DNA of 28,955 bases from assembly GCA_002433075.1 (NCBI GenBank), contig DJHM01000021.1, positions 1-28,955 on the forward strand, written 5' to 3'. The position numbers and the translations under genes are program-made. This stretch comes from Latescibacteria bacterium UBA6620 (GTDB taxonomy: Bacteria; Latescibacterota; UBA2968). Positions within the stretch are counted from its first letter, which is position 1. Each line of letters starts with the position of its first letter. Below are positions 1-8,258 of this stretch, piece by piece. The notes under the pieces were generated by a model. The model ran no database searches, had not been told where the DNA came from, and worked only from the letters and a program-made list of their open reading frames with translations.

Positions 1-24
1 CGGTAGGCGGTAGGCGGTAGGCGG
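1..24. repeat. 7-bp tandem repeat, unit cggtagg
   Basis: Three full copies and one partial copy of a 7-bp unit lie at the very start of the window. A related, degenerate sequence in the opposite orientation occurs around 3383-3402, so this looks like part of a dispersed intergenic repeat and not a local accident. The array may continue outside the window. Confidence 0.7.
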
Positions 25-70
25 AATGTAAGCCGTCTCACGTTACTTTGGTGCGACCATTTCGTGCCGG

Positions 71-95
71 GTGGGAGCGGCTTCCAGCCGCGACC
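71..95. repeat. REP-like palindrome
   Basis: A gcggct / agccgc inverted repeat with a 3-nt loop (77-91) follows gtgggag. The same design (gtaggag, then a GC-rich stem beginning gcggc or gcagc) recurs at 3323-3350 and 19664-19699, always between genes. It resembles REP-type elements; no associated transposase is in the window. Confidence 0.55.
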
Positions 96-130
96 ACGAT
101 ACGGCGCGTTCTGACCACGCACACCCAGGG

Positions 131-167
131 TAAAAGAAAGGCTCCCAAGCATCGATGCTCGGGAGCC
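131..167 (-). terminator. Rho-independent terminator of the aldo/keto-reductase-like gene
   Basis: On the minus strand a long hairpin (ggctccc with gggagcc arms, 140-167, one mismatched pair, ATCGAT centre) is followed directly by a T-rich tract (139 down to 131). It lies about 60 bp past the stop codon of the minus-strand gene at 226-1104 and is correctly oriented for it. Confidence 0.8.
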
Positions 168-225
168 TTCAGTGTCTTCAATATCCAATCCGCCGAAGAC
201 CCTGACGGTGGACCGATAATGCTGG

Positions 226-1104
226 TTAGTCGTCCGCGGCCGCCATCGTGGTCCCTGATTCCGCTTTCGCGATTGCCGCCAGCGCGTGCTCGACGTTCAG
301 GGCGATCTGTTCTTCGTACTTCGGGAACATCCCGGCGATCGTCGCGTCACCCGGTTTGATATTCGCGAACACATACTCGAACGCTTCGCGCACGTCTGCC
401 TGCGTCTGGCAACGGCGTGTCGCGGCCAGGAACTTGAAGGCCAGGCACTGTTTGTCCGTCGACTGGATGAACCCGATCATCTTCGGCGGGTCTTCTGGAT
501 CGAAAATTTCCTTCGAGCCCTGGTTGAACGGGTCGACCAGCGCGCTCTCCCGCTTCTTCCGGCTCAGGTTGTAGAAACACGTCATATAGAAATCAACGTC
601 CCACCCCTTGTTCTCGATATAGTCGAACACCTCGGGGTTGTGAGACGCGATGCCCACCTGAACGCCCGTATCCCGCATACACTTCAGATAGTCTTCGGCG
701 TCGTCGATACGCCCGTCGTGCCAGAAATTGTCTGTCCGCGTCCCGTGAAAGTAGATCGCTTCGGCTCCGGTCGCGGCAATGATCCGGATGTTCTCGAAGA
801 TATCGTGAAACTCTGACGCGGTCTGAGCGATGAAGTGGAGCTTGCCCCCCTCACGCTTAAAGAGCTCTCGCCAGTAGAGGATGCGATGAAAGTCGCCCCG
901 AGCCTGCAGCGTGTTGATCCCTTGCTTCTCAAGCTCGTGAAGGAACGCCACCACTTGCTCTACCGTGAAGTACTCGCGCATATCCTCGCTGAGCTCTGGC
1001 GACAGATGAGAGTTTCCACACAGAGGATTCCCTCCACTCATAAAGCGTGTGATCTCGATATCGGAGTTGCCCAGTTTGACTTTGGGTAGCGTGTTCACGT
1101 ACAT
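226..1104 (-). CDS. Aldo/keto-reductase-like TIM-barrel protein
   Basis: This 292-residue protein opens with a segment (residues 8-30, LGNSDIEITRFMSGGN) that resembles the first strand of aldo/keto reductases. Later strands such as VGIASHNP (about 150) and the closing helix fit a (beta/alpha)8 barrel. I cannot place the full Asp-Tyr-Lys-His catalytic tetrad, so oxidoreductase activity is uncertain; it may be a divergent, possibly non-reductase barrel of the kind common beside sugar-catabolic genes. The start is an ATG with a good Shine-Dalgarno (gggagg, about 3 nt upstream). It is a single gene ending in its own terminator and is transcribed away from the broken PhyH gene at 1183. Confidence 0.6.
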   Translation of the reverse strand: MYVNTLPKVKLGNSDIEITRFMSGGNPLCGNSHLSPELSEDMREYFTVEQVVAFLHELEKQGINTLQARGDFHRILYWRELFKREGGKLHFIAQTASEFHDIFENIRIIAATGAEAIYFHGTRTDNFWHDGRIDDAEDYLKCMRDTGVQVGIASHNPEVFDYIENKGWDVDFYMTCFYNLSRKKRESALVDPFNQGSKEIFDPEDPPKMIGFIQSTDKQCLAFKFLAATRRCQTQADVREAFEYVFANIKPGDATIAGMFPKYEEQIALNVEHALAAIAKAESGTTMAAADD

Positions 1105-1182
1105 AGCCTCCCATTAGGGTTTCAGGGGCGAATGCAAAGAGTATAAAGAGGACACTGTGCCCGGGCAACCATCCAGAGCTCA

Positions 1183-1908
1183 ATGTGTGACGTGGAAACC
1201 GACGGCCGGCCGGATCCGGACCCGATGGACCCAATGGGAGACACACCAGCCGCACGGGCGGCGCGGTTCCGCAAACTCGGCAACTTCTGCGTGAGCGCCC
1301 CGCTAATCTGGCACGGCGTCCACGCCGCCGAGCCCATCCTCTCGATCGCCCGCCACTTTCTCGGGGACGATCTTGTCCTCAAGTTCAACACCGTGTTCGT
1401 AAAGCCCGCCAGAACGGGTAGCGAGACCCCCTGGCATCAGGACAACGGCGTCTGGCGAGACGGTGAAACAGATCCGTTCAACTTCTGGATGGCCCTCGAC
1501 CCATCCACCCGTTCCAACGGATGTCTTCAGTTTGTCCCCGGCAGCCACACCGGCGACATCATCCAGCACGTGCTCTAAGAGGACGGAATCCACGCAGAAC
1601 TGCCTCGTGATCTGATGAAGGACACTCTTTCACGTGGTGCGGTCGCCCACGTCGAGCTCGAACCGGGTGATATCGTCTGCTGGCACAGCAGCGCCTAGCA
1701 CCACAGTCCACCCAATACGAGCGATTAGGGACGAATCGGGGTCGCGGGAGTCTACCCCACCCCCGCCATTGTCCAACGTCGGAATCGAGGGTGGCCAAAC
1801 TATCGCTGGGCGATGAACGGCGGCAAAGTCGTCACGACGTTCCCACCCGAAGTCTATCCCGACGACGGAAGGGAAACGAAGCCGGCGACGCCTTTTCCGA
1901 AAATGTGA
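1183..1908 (+). pseudogene. Phytanoyl-CoA dioxygenase (PhyH) family, three in-frame stops
   Basis: This is a remnant of a non-haem Fe(II)/2-oxoglutarate oxygenase. The HxD iron motif is present (WHQDNG, near 1432-1449), followed by FVPGSHTGD. One reading frame continues with recognisable family sequence to a TGA at 1906, but it is interrupted by TAA at 1576, TAG at 1696 and TAG at 1726. The second stop falls immediately before the HHSPPN segment that should carry the distal iron-binding His; the expected Arg-containing strand (RIGVAG) follows the third. No frameshift is needed to read across. The usual N-terminal start of PhyH proteins is missing, since the frame closes upstream at 1144. The intact PhyH gene at 14862 is a distant relative and not a duplicate. 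Domain identity is sure; the cause of the stops (decay or sequence error) is not. Confidence 0.8.
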
Positions 1909-1936
1909 AGGGTGGCTCAACAGCAAGGAACTGGAA

Positions 1937-3085
1937 ATGAAGATCACGGACACGAAAGTCTACACCGTCGATGCTGGTGACGTCGGGCGCGAGCCTGTGA
2001 CCTGGACCTACCTGCGTGTCGACACCGATGCGGGCATCACGGGATGGGGGCAGGCAGGCGCCTGTCATCGAGATGCGGCGCTGGTCTGTCGAACCGGCCT
2101 GGAGGAGATTCGTGAACTGCTCGTGGGAGAAGAAGCAGCCGACATCGAGCGAATCTGGCACAAGATCTATCGGCGCTTTACTTACTTCGCCTCGCGAGGA
2201 TTCGCTACGGCGATCGCGGCTGCCGTCGACCTTGCGCTCTGGGACATCAAGGGGAAAGAAACCGGGAAACCCGTCTACGACCTGCTCGGAGGCCGATTCC
2301 GCGACCGGATTCTTCTCTACAACAACACCTGGTTTACCGGCGCACAAACGCCCGACGAATTCGCCGACTGCGCGCAGAAGAGCGTGATCGATGTCGGATA
2401 CACCGCCTCAAAGCTTGACCCGTTTCTCACGATGCGGCCATTCCATCGGATGTACCAGGATGGCCAGATTACCGAGGAGGGCGAACAGCTCGGCTACGAT
2501 ATCGTGGACGCTGTCCGAAGTGTCGTCGGCCCCGAGCACGAAATCCTGATCGATGCCCACGGTCACTACAACGTTCCCACGGCGATTCGTCTGTCCAACA
2601 CGCTCTTCGAATTGTTCGGCATCCACTGGTTCGAGGAACCCGTGCCCCCCGAGTCCACCGACGCCCTCCAGACAGTGAGGGAAAACACCAGTGCGCCCAT
2701 CTGCGTCGGTGAACGACTACACACACGATGGGACTTTCTTCCCATCCTTCAGAATCGTCTCGCCGATTACATTATGCCCGACACGCTGTGGACAGGCGGA
2801 ATCACGGAAGTGCGGAAGATTGCCAACCTCGCCGAAATCTACGGCGTTCCTCTTTCGCCACACTGCGTACCGATGGGACCGCACGAGATCATCTCCGCAG
2901 CCCACGTCTGCTCGACCATCCCGAACTTCTATCGCCTCGAGAGTGGATTCCACGCCATTCCGACCTACGAAGAAATGCTGGACACGCCGATCCTGTTCGA
3001 AGACGGGCACCTCGTCCTGAACGGGAAACCGGGTCTGGGCTACGATCCTCTCGAAGACTGGCTCGAAGCTCACAATCTCGACTGA
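1937..3085 (+). CDS. Mandelate racemase/muconate lactonizing family dehydratase (galactonate-dehydratase-like)
   Basis: A 382-residue enolase-superfamily enzyme that abstracts the proton alpha to a sugar-acid carboxylate and eliminates water, giving a 2-keto-3-deoxy acid. The N-terminal capping domain spans about 1-120 (GITGWGQ, LWDIKGK, LLGGRFRDR) and the barrel about 125-370. Visible catalytic residues are Lys159 in the second barrel strand, Mg ligands Asp206, Glu234 (WFEEP) and Glu259 (GERL), and general-base partners Asp282 and His309. The pattern fits the D-galactonate/D-mannonate dehydratase branch; exact substrate cannot be read. The start has an upstream aagga motif. It lies 28 bp after the PhyH remnant on the same strand and ends before a terminator-like hairpin. 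Confidence 0.85.
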   Translation: MKITDTKVYTVDAGDVGREPVTWTYLRVDTDAGITGWGQAGACHRDAALVCRTGLEEIRELLVGEEAADIERIWHKIYRRFTYFASRGFATAIAAAVDLALWDIKGKETGKPVYDLLGGRFRDRILLYNNTWFTGAQTPDEFADCAQKSVIDVGYTASKLDPFLTMRPFHRMYQDGQITEEGEQLGYDIVDAVRSVVGPEHEILIDAHGHYNVPTAIRLSNTLFELFGIHWFEEPVPPESTDALQTVRENTSAPICVGERLHTRWDFLPILQNRLADYIMPDTLWTGGITEVRKIANLAEIYGVPLSPHCVPMGPHEIISAAHVCSTIPNFYRLESGFHAIPTYEEMLDTPILFEDGHLVLNGKPGLGYDPLEDWLEAHNLD

Positions 3086-3254
3086 AACCATTCACGAACG
3101 GTTGTTCTATGTGCGCCTCGTTCCAGTCCGCCCTCTCGAGAAGCCATCGAAAGAGGAAGTGGGACGAGGCCAAGACCTACATCCGGCTCACGGCTGACGT
3201 TCTGCTCTCGACTACAGCCGCCACGTAGATCGGGCAACCGCTTTCTACAAATAG

Positions 3255-3289
3255 AAAGAGCCGACCCTCTCATCGAGGACCGGCTCTTT
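3255..3289. terminator. Hairpin terminator between convergent genes
   Basis: A 9-bp perfect stem (aaagagccg / cggctcttt) encloses a smaller cctc/gagg stem. T-rich sequence occurs at the 3' side on both strands, so it could end the plus-strand dehydratase (stop at 3085) and the minus-strand aldolase (stop at 3402). Confidence 0.7.
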
Positions 3290-3401
3290 CGCTCTACCTC
3301 CTGATGGCTCTCGAGGGAGTTCGCGGCCAGGAGGCCGCTCCTACCCTTGGGTAGATCCAGAATCGCTGCCGCAGGCTCCGTCTACCGCCCACTGCCTACC
3401 G
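3290..3401. repeat. Gene-free stretch with REP-like palindrome
   Basis: The gap between the genes ending at 3085 and 3402 has no credible gene. It contains gcggcc/ggccgc (3323-3338) followed by ctcctaccc, the reverse-strand version of the element at 71-95. A ctaccc-tt-gggtag palindrome (3341-3354) and a degenerate inverse of the cggtagg tandem (about 3383-3402) follow. A similar taccctt-ggggta core lies at 5117-5131. Confidence 0.5.
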
Positions 3402-4313
3402 CTACTCCGGACCAAACGGAAAGGCCTCGATTTCTCCTTCCACCGCCTTCAAGAGCGTCGAGATCTCCCCCTTCAGCGTGTCGTCGATGGGGGGCTGGCG
3501 GTTCGGTGACCGTTCGACCGTCGCCGTGAATACCCCTCGACGCTTCAGGATGTATCGCATAAATGGATGCGATTCGAGATTGATCAGCGGCAGGACGCGT
3601 CTGTGTAGATCGCGCGCAGCTTCTTCCTTCCCATCCCACCACAGTTCCACGACTTTGGTCAGCACACCCGCCAGCTCACACGCCGGCATACAGCCGTTCG
3701 CACCCCGGCGCAGTTCATCAGGCAGGTTCTTACCCGCGGCACCCCCGAACACGCACTTCAGCCGACCGCCCACACGATCGCAGACTTCAGAGATGTGCTT
3801 CGGCCCCGGCGGTCGCTCCTCCTTCACATACTCGATCTGAGGGACGTCATCGACCAGCTGTTCGATCTGGTCGCCCGTCAGCGGCGTGTACTGTCCGCCC
3901 GCGTTCTGCACGACCAGCGGCCCGTCGAAAACCTCCGCGATCCGCCTGTGCATATCCATCGCGATCTCCGCCGTGGCCCCGACCGGCGGCATCGCGATCA
4001 CCGCGTCCGCGCCCGCTTCGTTCGCCACCCGTGCGAACACGAGGACCTGATTCACCGAAACTCCCGAGCAGCCGAACATCACCGGCGGGCGACCGTTCAC
4101 CTCGATCATCACCGCGTCGAGGTTACGAATCCGCTCTTCCTCCCCCAGGTGATAAAACTCACCCACCATCACGGGCCAGACGATGCCGTGCTGGCCCGTT
4201 TCGCAGCAGAAGTTCGCGACCGAGCCAAGATCGTCCGTATGGATCTCGAGGTCTTCCCGATAGGGCGTGGGAAGCAGACCGAACAGGCCTTTCATCGACT
4301 CGAAACGAGCCAT
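3402..4313 (-). CDS. Dihydrodipicolinate synthase/N-acetylneuraminate lyase family protein
   Basis: A 303-residue class I aldolase-type TIM barrel. The Schiff-base lysine is evident (Lys164 in YVKEE), as is the entry strand GLLPTPY. Two family signatures are altered. The GTTGE loop is replaced by VMVGEFYHL (48-56), and the usual tyrosine of the YNxP motif is replaced by glutamine in VVQNAGG (Gln136). Family members make or cleave pyruvate-containing compounds. In this position, at the end of a dehydratase/aldolase cluster, a 2-keto-3-deoxy sugar-acid aldolase or dehydratase is the natural guess, while lysine biosynthesis is unlikely. A strong gaggag Shine-Dalgarno precedes the ATG. It begins 43 bp after the DUF1961 gene. 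Confidence 0.8.
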   Translation of the reverse strand: MARFESMKGLFGLLPTPYREDLEIHTDDLGSVANFCCETGQHGIVWPVMVGEFYHLGEEERIRNLDAVMIEVNGRPPVMFGCSGVSVNQVLVFARVANEAGADAVIAMPPVGATAEIAMDMHRRIAEVFDGPLVVQNAGGQYTPLTGDQIEQLVDDVPQIEYVKEERPPGPKHISEVCDRVGGRLKCVFGGAAGKNLPDELRRGANGCMPACELAGVLTKVVELWWDGKEEAARDLHRRVLPLINLESHPFMRYILKRRGVFTATVERSPNRQPPIDDTLKGEISTLLKAVEGEIEAFPFGPE

Positions 4314-4356
4314 CGTTCTCCTCTACTGTGCTACGGCCAACACTCGCGGCTTGAAT

Positions 4357-5067
4357 TCAAAGTGTCGAGATGGTCAGGTTCGCATAGCGAGAACATCTCG
4401 TTGCCATATGTCGAAGTCCGATGCGACCGCGGGTCAATCGGTCGAAGCGCGAAGTGTCCCACGTGAAGAGGCCGGATCGCTCGCCATTCGAGGCCTGAAA
4501 CATCAGTGTGTCGCCGTGCTTGATAAACGTGAAACGGTGGGGTACTCCGGGCTCGAACAGACCGGTTTCGAAACTGTCAGGTGGAAGAGCCAGGTCGCCG
4601 AACGCCAGATCGTCCGATGTCGGATAGCGGCGTGCTCTCACGTAGTCGCGGTCTGGTTCATCGTACGCGGCGAAGCTGACGTGCAACGTCTTCATATGAT
4701 TGTAGTACGTCCGCATATAAGGGATCACACGAAGGTCCGACCAGGTACGGATGTCCTCGTGGTGCTGTGCATCCCCATTACCCGTCGCCTGGATGTAGAT
4801 GATATTCACGAACTTGAAGATCGTATCCAGTCGACAGTAGTCGAACTCGATCTTTACATCCCCTTCGAAGGTCGCCTTTGTCCACAGGACACAGTGCGAA
4901 CCGTGGTCTCCGGCGATCGGCCCAGCACTCAGCACCATCCCTTCAAGCGTATTGTCGACGGTCGCTCTCGCTCCATCGAGAAACCATCCGTCGCGCCAGT
5001 CACCCGTCCCGTCGTCCTCGAATGCAGTCTGCCAATCGAGCATCTTCAGTTCATCGAATTCAGGCAT
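4357..5067 (-). CDS. DUF1961 family protein
   Basis: About 236 residues from the ATG at 5067. The frame stays open upstream to 5253, but the added residues are Arg/Gly/Pro-rich and overlie an intergenic repeat, so the shorter form is preferred despite a weak ribosome site. Landmarks are the opening DWxDGWFLDG strand, an aromatic central block (TYYNHMKTLHVSF) and a closing GRIGLRHM strand. These match the DUF1961 layout of a concanavalin/lectin-like beta-sandwich. No signal peptide is obvious. The family is often found near sugar-catabolic genes but its activity is not established. It sits between the RraA-type gene and the DapA-type gene on the same strand. Confidence 0.7.
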   Translation of the reverse strand: MPEFDELKMLDWQTAFEDDGTGDWRDGWFLDGARATVDNTLEGMVLSAGPIAGDHGSHCVLWTKATFEGDVKIEFDYCRLDTIFKFVNIIYIQATGNGDAQHHEDIRTWSDLRVIPYMRTYYNHMKTLHVSFAAYDEPDRDYVRARRYPTSDDLAFGDLALPPDSFETGLFEPGVPHRFTFIKHGDTLMFQASNGERSGLFTWDTSRFDRLTRGRIGLRHMATRCSRYANLTISTL

Positions 5068-5246
5068 TGGAGGAGGCTGGTTCTCTGCCAGCGTCGGTTC
5101 ACGGCGTGCCGTGACCCTACCCTTGGGGTAAAACGTTCGCTTCTTCGGTAGATGGATTTCGCGACAAACCGTAAGGGACCCACCAGGAGCCCCGATACGA
5201 GGCCCGGTCTCTCCTCTCCCCGCCGCCCGATCTCCCGCTCTGCATT

Positions 5247-6125
5247 TCACCACGTTCGTTTCTTCAGCATCTCCTGGATGGCTTCCTTCGGCACAGGAAG
5301 TTCATCGATATGATCTTCCAGCCACCGGGAGAAATCGACTTCGATATGATCTTCCCACTTGCGATCGATTTCACCTGAAGTGTAGGTACCCTCCTGCAGA
5401 CGAAGCTGTCCGAACTGGTCGCGCAACGTAACGAGTTCCGACGTCTGCACGACCATCTCCGCCAGGTGGGGTGGAATGAAAATGACCCCATCATCCTTGC
5501 CGAGGACCACATCTCCCGGCATCACCGTCACGCCACCGATCCGGGTCGGGCAATTGACGCCAACGAGCATAATCGTAGGCGACGCAAAGCTCGGGTGGTA
5601 TCCGCGAACGAAGCTTGCGAATCCCTCCAGTTCCTGAATCCCATCGATGTCGCGAACGGCCGCATCGTGCACCACTCCGTTCCCCGACTTCGCGTGGATC
5701 GACGTCGCCAGATTGTCCCCGATCACGGCCCCGCGATCGATCTTGCCGAACACATCAGCCACGTATACGTCACCCGGCACAAGCATATCGATCGGCCACG
5801 AGATCTGATCCCCGATACACCCGCTCTCTGCGCCCTTTTCCTCCATAATCGTGCGCATCTGCGGACGGCGCGGCATATACATCGCGGTCAACGCACGTCC
5901 CACCAGCGTCTCGCCCGGATGCGTACACACGAATCCATCTTCGTACGCCCACTCGTAGCCGTTCCCTCGAAGCACGCCCCACGCCTGCGTGATCGTGACC
6001 GCTCGCATTCGATCGAGAATGTCGTCCGGCACGCGCGGTCGCCCATCTTCGAACCGATCGCCCGTCCATTCGCGAGTGTAGTCTTCGAGTTCGTCTTTCA
6101 TCAGATTCAGTGGTGCAAATTTCAT
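5247..6125 (-). CDS. RraA-type protein (HMG aldolase/oxaloacetate decarboxylase family)
   Basis: A 292-residue member of the RraA/HMG-aldolase fold. The signature is complete: GDNLATS at 136-142 and VHDAAVRDIDGI at 152-163 with the catalytic Arg158-Asp159 pair, followed by GGVTVMPGDVVLGKDDG near 208-224. Metal-dependent members cleave 4-hydroxy-4-methyl-2-ketoglutarate or decarboxylate oxaloacetate; others are inhibitors of RNase E. The sequence is longer than E. coli RraA (about 160 residues), with about 40 extra N-terminal and 50 extra C-terminal residues, and the catabolic neighbours favour an aldolase/decarboxylase role. The ATG has only a weak upstream ribosome site. Confidence 0.85.
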   Translation of the reverse strand: MKFAPLNLMKDELEDYTREWTGDRFEDGRPRVPDDILDRMRAVTITQAWGVLRGNGYEWAYEDGFVCTHPGETLVGRALTAMYMPRRPQMRTIMEEKGAESGCIGDQISWPIDMLVPGDVYVADVFGKIDRGAVIGDNLATSIHAKSGNGVVHDAAVRDIDGIQELEGFASFVRGYHPSFASPTIMLVGVNCPTRIGGVTVMPGDVVLGKDDGVIFIPPHLAEMVVQTSELVTLRDQFGQLRLQEGTYTSGEIDRKWEDHIEVDFSRWLEDHIDELPVPKEAIQEMLKKRTW

Positions 6126-6143
6126 CGTTTCGCGACCGGAGAG

Positions 6144-6167
6144 CCTGCCCTGAGCGCAGGCGAAGGG
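6144..6167. repeat. Dispersed 24-bp repeat, copy 1
   Basis: On the minus strand this reads cccttcgcctgcgctcaggg plus cagg. It matches 9275-9298 (plus strand) at 22 of 24 positions, and a looser relative occurs at 7146-7169. All three sit in intergenic gaps of the catabolic cluster. Confidence 0.6.
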
Positions 6168-6233
6168 TCGCTCCTGCCCTTCCCAATGTTCTATCTACAA
6201 TGTCTCTATCTTCGATATCTCATTTTTCGATGC

Positions 6234-7112
6234 TCACACCGGCATCGTTCGCTTGGTGTATTCCCGCCCTGCGGTAGCGATTTCTTCCGATGCACCGCTG
6301 ATACGCATTCCCTCGTCGATCCGTTCCTTGAGATTCTCCGCCGTGCCGCCCGACAGGAACGCGATCCCGTTGGCTTTACACGCGTTCTTGACGCGTTCGC
6401 GCGCGGCGACCATCTCCGGTGGGAGTTCCGTCGGTCGGGGATAGAAGCCCATTGACATACTCAGGTCGCCCGGCCCCATCTCGGCGAATCCGACCCCCGG
6501 CACACTCAGGCTCTGTTCGGTGTTAGACACGCCCCTTACGTTTTCAATCTTCAGCCCCAGCAGGATTTCGCCGTCCGGGTTCAGCGGCCACGGGTCGCAC
6601 TTGCGCAGATATTCATCGCGGCTGCATCCCCAGATGTGCATCGCGTCCGCTTCGGAACCGACACCGCGGCGGCCTTCCTCCAGACCTTCTCCGATCCCCA
6701 GACGATTGATGGGATACCGGCATTCCTCCACGAACGTACGAACCGCATCGGCTGACTGGGCCATACACAACAGAAGACCGTGGACACCACGGCCGAGAAT
6801 CTGTCGCATCTGCCACGCGTTCGCTCGAATGACGTCCTCATTGGTCCCATCGACGGGAAGCTCAACGATCACGGCCGGCGTCCGATGCCCGCTGTTCGTC
6901 GGACCACCATCGACCAGACCCTTCATATAGTTGGCTAGGCCCGTCATATCGTAGCAGCCGTGCTCCATTCCCACGTTGATGTAGTCTGCGTAGGTTTTGG
7001 CGTCCTTCTTGCCCTGCTCGTAGGTCAGAATGTGACCGGTATGTGCGCCGGTGTAATAGACGGGCTGGTCCTGTTCGAGTAGCTCGATTGCTCGGTTGAT
7101 TCGCTTTGCCAT
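6234..7112 (-). CDS. HpcH/HpaI aldolase family protein
   Basis: A 292-residue class II (metal-dependent) pyruvate aldolase of the HpcH/HpaI family, which cleaves 2-keto-3-deoxy acids into pyruvate and an aldehyde. The metal ligands are visible as Glu190 in LGLKIEN and Asp216 in AEMGPGDLSMSMG, and the barrel strands GVHGLLLCMA and AVIVELP are also typical. The start at 7112 is chosen because gaggag lies 7 nt upstream of this ATG; the frame opens a little earlier (7148) without a ribosome site. With the adjacent mannonate dehydratases it could complete a non-phosphorylated path (mannonate to 2-keto-3-deoxygluconate to pyruvate and glyceraldehyde). That role is inferred. Confidence 0.82.
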   Translation of the reverse strand: MAKRINRAIELLEQDQPVYYTGAHTGHILTYEQGKKDAKTYADYINVGMEHGCYDMTGLANYMKGLVDGGPTNSGHRTPAVIVELPVDGTNEDVIRANAWQMRQILGRGVHGLLLCMAQSADAVRTFVEECRYPINRLGIGEGLEEGRRGVGSEADAMHIWGCSRDEYLRKCDPWPLNPDGEILLGLKIENVRGVSNTEQSLSVPGVGFAEMGPGDLSMSMGFYPRPTELPPEMVAARERVKNACKANGIAFLSGGTAENLKERIDEGMRISGASEEIATAGREYTKRTMPV

Positions 7113-7224
7113 TGTGTTCTCCTCGTTTGCCGACGCGAGACCCGACACTTCGACTCCGCTCAGTGTGACGGGATCTGGGTCGCCACGTTCGATTTATCAG
7201 TGCGATCCGCATACCCCGTGGTGC

Positions 7225-8208
7225 CTACCCGTAGACATCCTGGATGAGGCGACGGATGTACCCGTTTGCCCACGCTTTGCCCAGTTTGGCGGAATCCATC
7301 CCGACGGGGAAACCTGGGGTGTGGTCCATCATAAACGGCCCGTTGAATCCGTTGTCCTTGTAGATCTGCATCGCCCGCTTCATATCGATATCGCCCTCGT
7401 CCATAAAGACTTCTTCGAAGCAGGGCAGCTGACCTTTCACGTTCCGGAAATGAACCCAGGCGATCTTGTCCCGGCCCGCCATCTCCGCGATCCAGTCATA
7501 AACACCTTCGCCCAACAGCTCCGTCATACATCCTTGGCAGAACAACATCTTGTGATTCGGGCTCGGTACCGAGTCGTAGATTCTGCGCCACTGCTCGACG
7601 GACGAGCAGATCTGCCAGACGCCTCCCAACGGCTCGGGTACAGGAGGGTCGTCCGGATGGAGGGCCATAATCACTCCCGCGCTCTCCGCCACGGGAATGA
7701 CCGTTTTCAGAAACGCCTCCATCCGTTCCCACATCTCATCTTCCGATACCTCCGGGGAATAGACCTTTGCCGGGTCGCGTTCCTTCATATACCGTTCGTA
7801 ATCGAACGTGCTGTATTTCACACCCCCACGTCCGGTTGCGGACTCCGTACGGAAATTCCCCATCGGCTTGTAGTTCCACCCCAGCATTGGAATGCCCGCT
7901 TCGCCCAGGGCCTCCAGGAGTTTGCACCAGATGTCCGTCATCTTGTCCGCACCGTCGAGACCCAGCGGGATCTCCCTCGGCGCAGAGTAGAAGATGTTGT
8001 TCAGCTTCAGACCCTTTGCCTCGACCTTCTCTCGCGCCTGGGCAAGCGGTTGCGAGCTGATTTTTCCTTCGCTGATGTTCAGCTCGTGGCCTTCTTCTGA
8101 AACCATTCCTCGTGTCTCGAGGTGAATCGTGTCGACACCGATCGACGCGTAGAAATCGAGCCAATCACTGTCCAGATCCTTCCAGCCTACCTGGTCCTGA
8201 AGTAACAT
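7225..8208 (-). CDS. uxuA: D-mannonate dehydratase-like protein, copy 1
   Basis: A 327-residue TIM-barrel protein with the metal site of mannonate dehydratase: His184 (ALHPDDPP), Cys224 (LFCQG), His253 (VHFRN) and Asp295 (MDHTP). The VHFRN-to-GDIDM block around 252-276 is the most recognisable family signature. The reaction is D-mannonate to 2-keto-3-deoxy-D-gluconate in hexuronate catabolism. It is shorter than E. coli UxuA (about 394 residues), lacking an insertion, as seen in other short members. The ATG has an aggaag site upstream. It is roughly two-thirds identical by eye to the next gene and separated from it by 50 bp, so they form a tandem duplicate pair. Substrate divergence between the copies is possible. 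Confidence 0.85.
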   Translation of the reverse strand: MLLQDQVGWKDLDSDWLDFYASIGVDTIHLETRGMVSEEGHELNISEGKISSQPLAQAREKVEAKGLKLNNIFYSAPREIPLGLDGADKMTDIWCKLLEALGEAGIPMLGWNYKPMGNFRTESATGRGGVKYSTFDYERYMKERDPAKVYSPEVSEDEMWERMEAFLKTVIPVAESAGVIMALHPDDPPVPEPLGGVWQICSSVEQWRRIYDSVPSPNHKMLFCQGCMTELLGEGVYDWIAEMAGRDKIAWVHFRNVKGQLPCFEEVFMDEGDIDMKRAMQIYKDNGFNGPFMMDHTPGFPVGMDSAKLGKAWANGYIRRLIQDVYG

Positions 8209-8258
8209 CGCCCGCCCTTCCTCTCTGGTTGAAAAGCGACTTCGTTATCCTGAATTAC

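Noticed and set aside
1..24. Start of a CRISPR array
   Set aside because: The units are 7 bp and directly abutting with no spacers, and there are no cas genes.
3086..3254. A further small gene after the first dehydratase
   Set aside because: The open frames across this stretch lack a ribosome site and recognisable sequence, and they mostly overlie the dehydratase gene in another frame.
3402..4313. Lysine-biosynthetic dapA
   Set aside because: The Tyr and GTTGE motifs needed for that reaction are altered, and the neighbours are sugar-acid catabolic genes.
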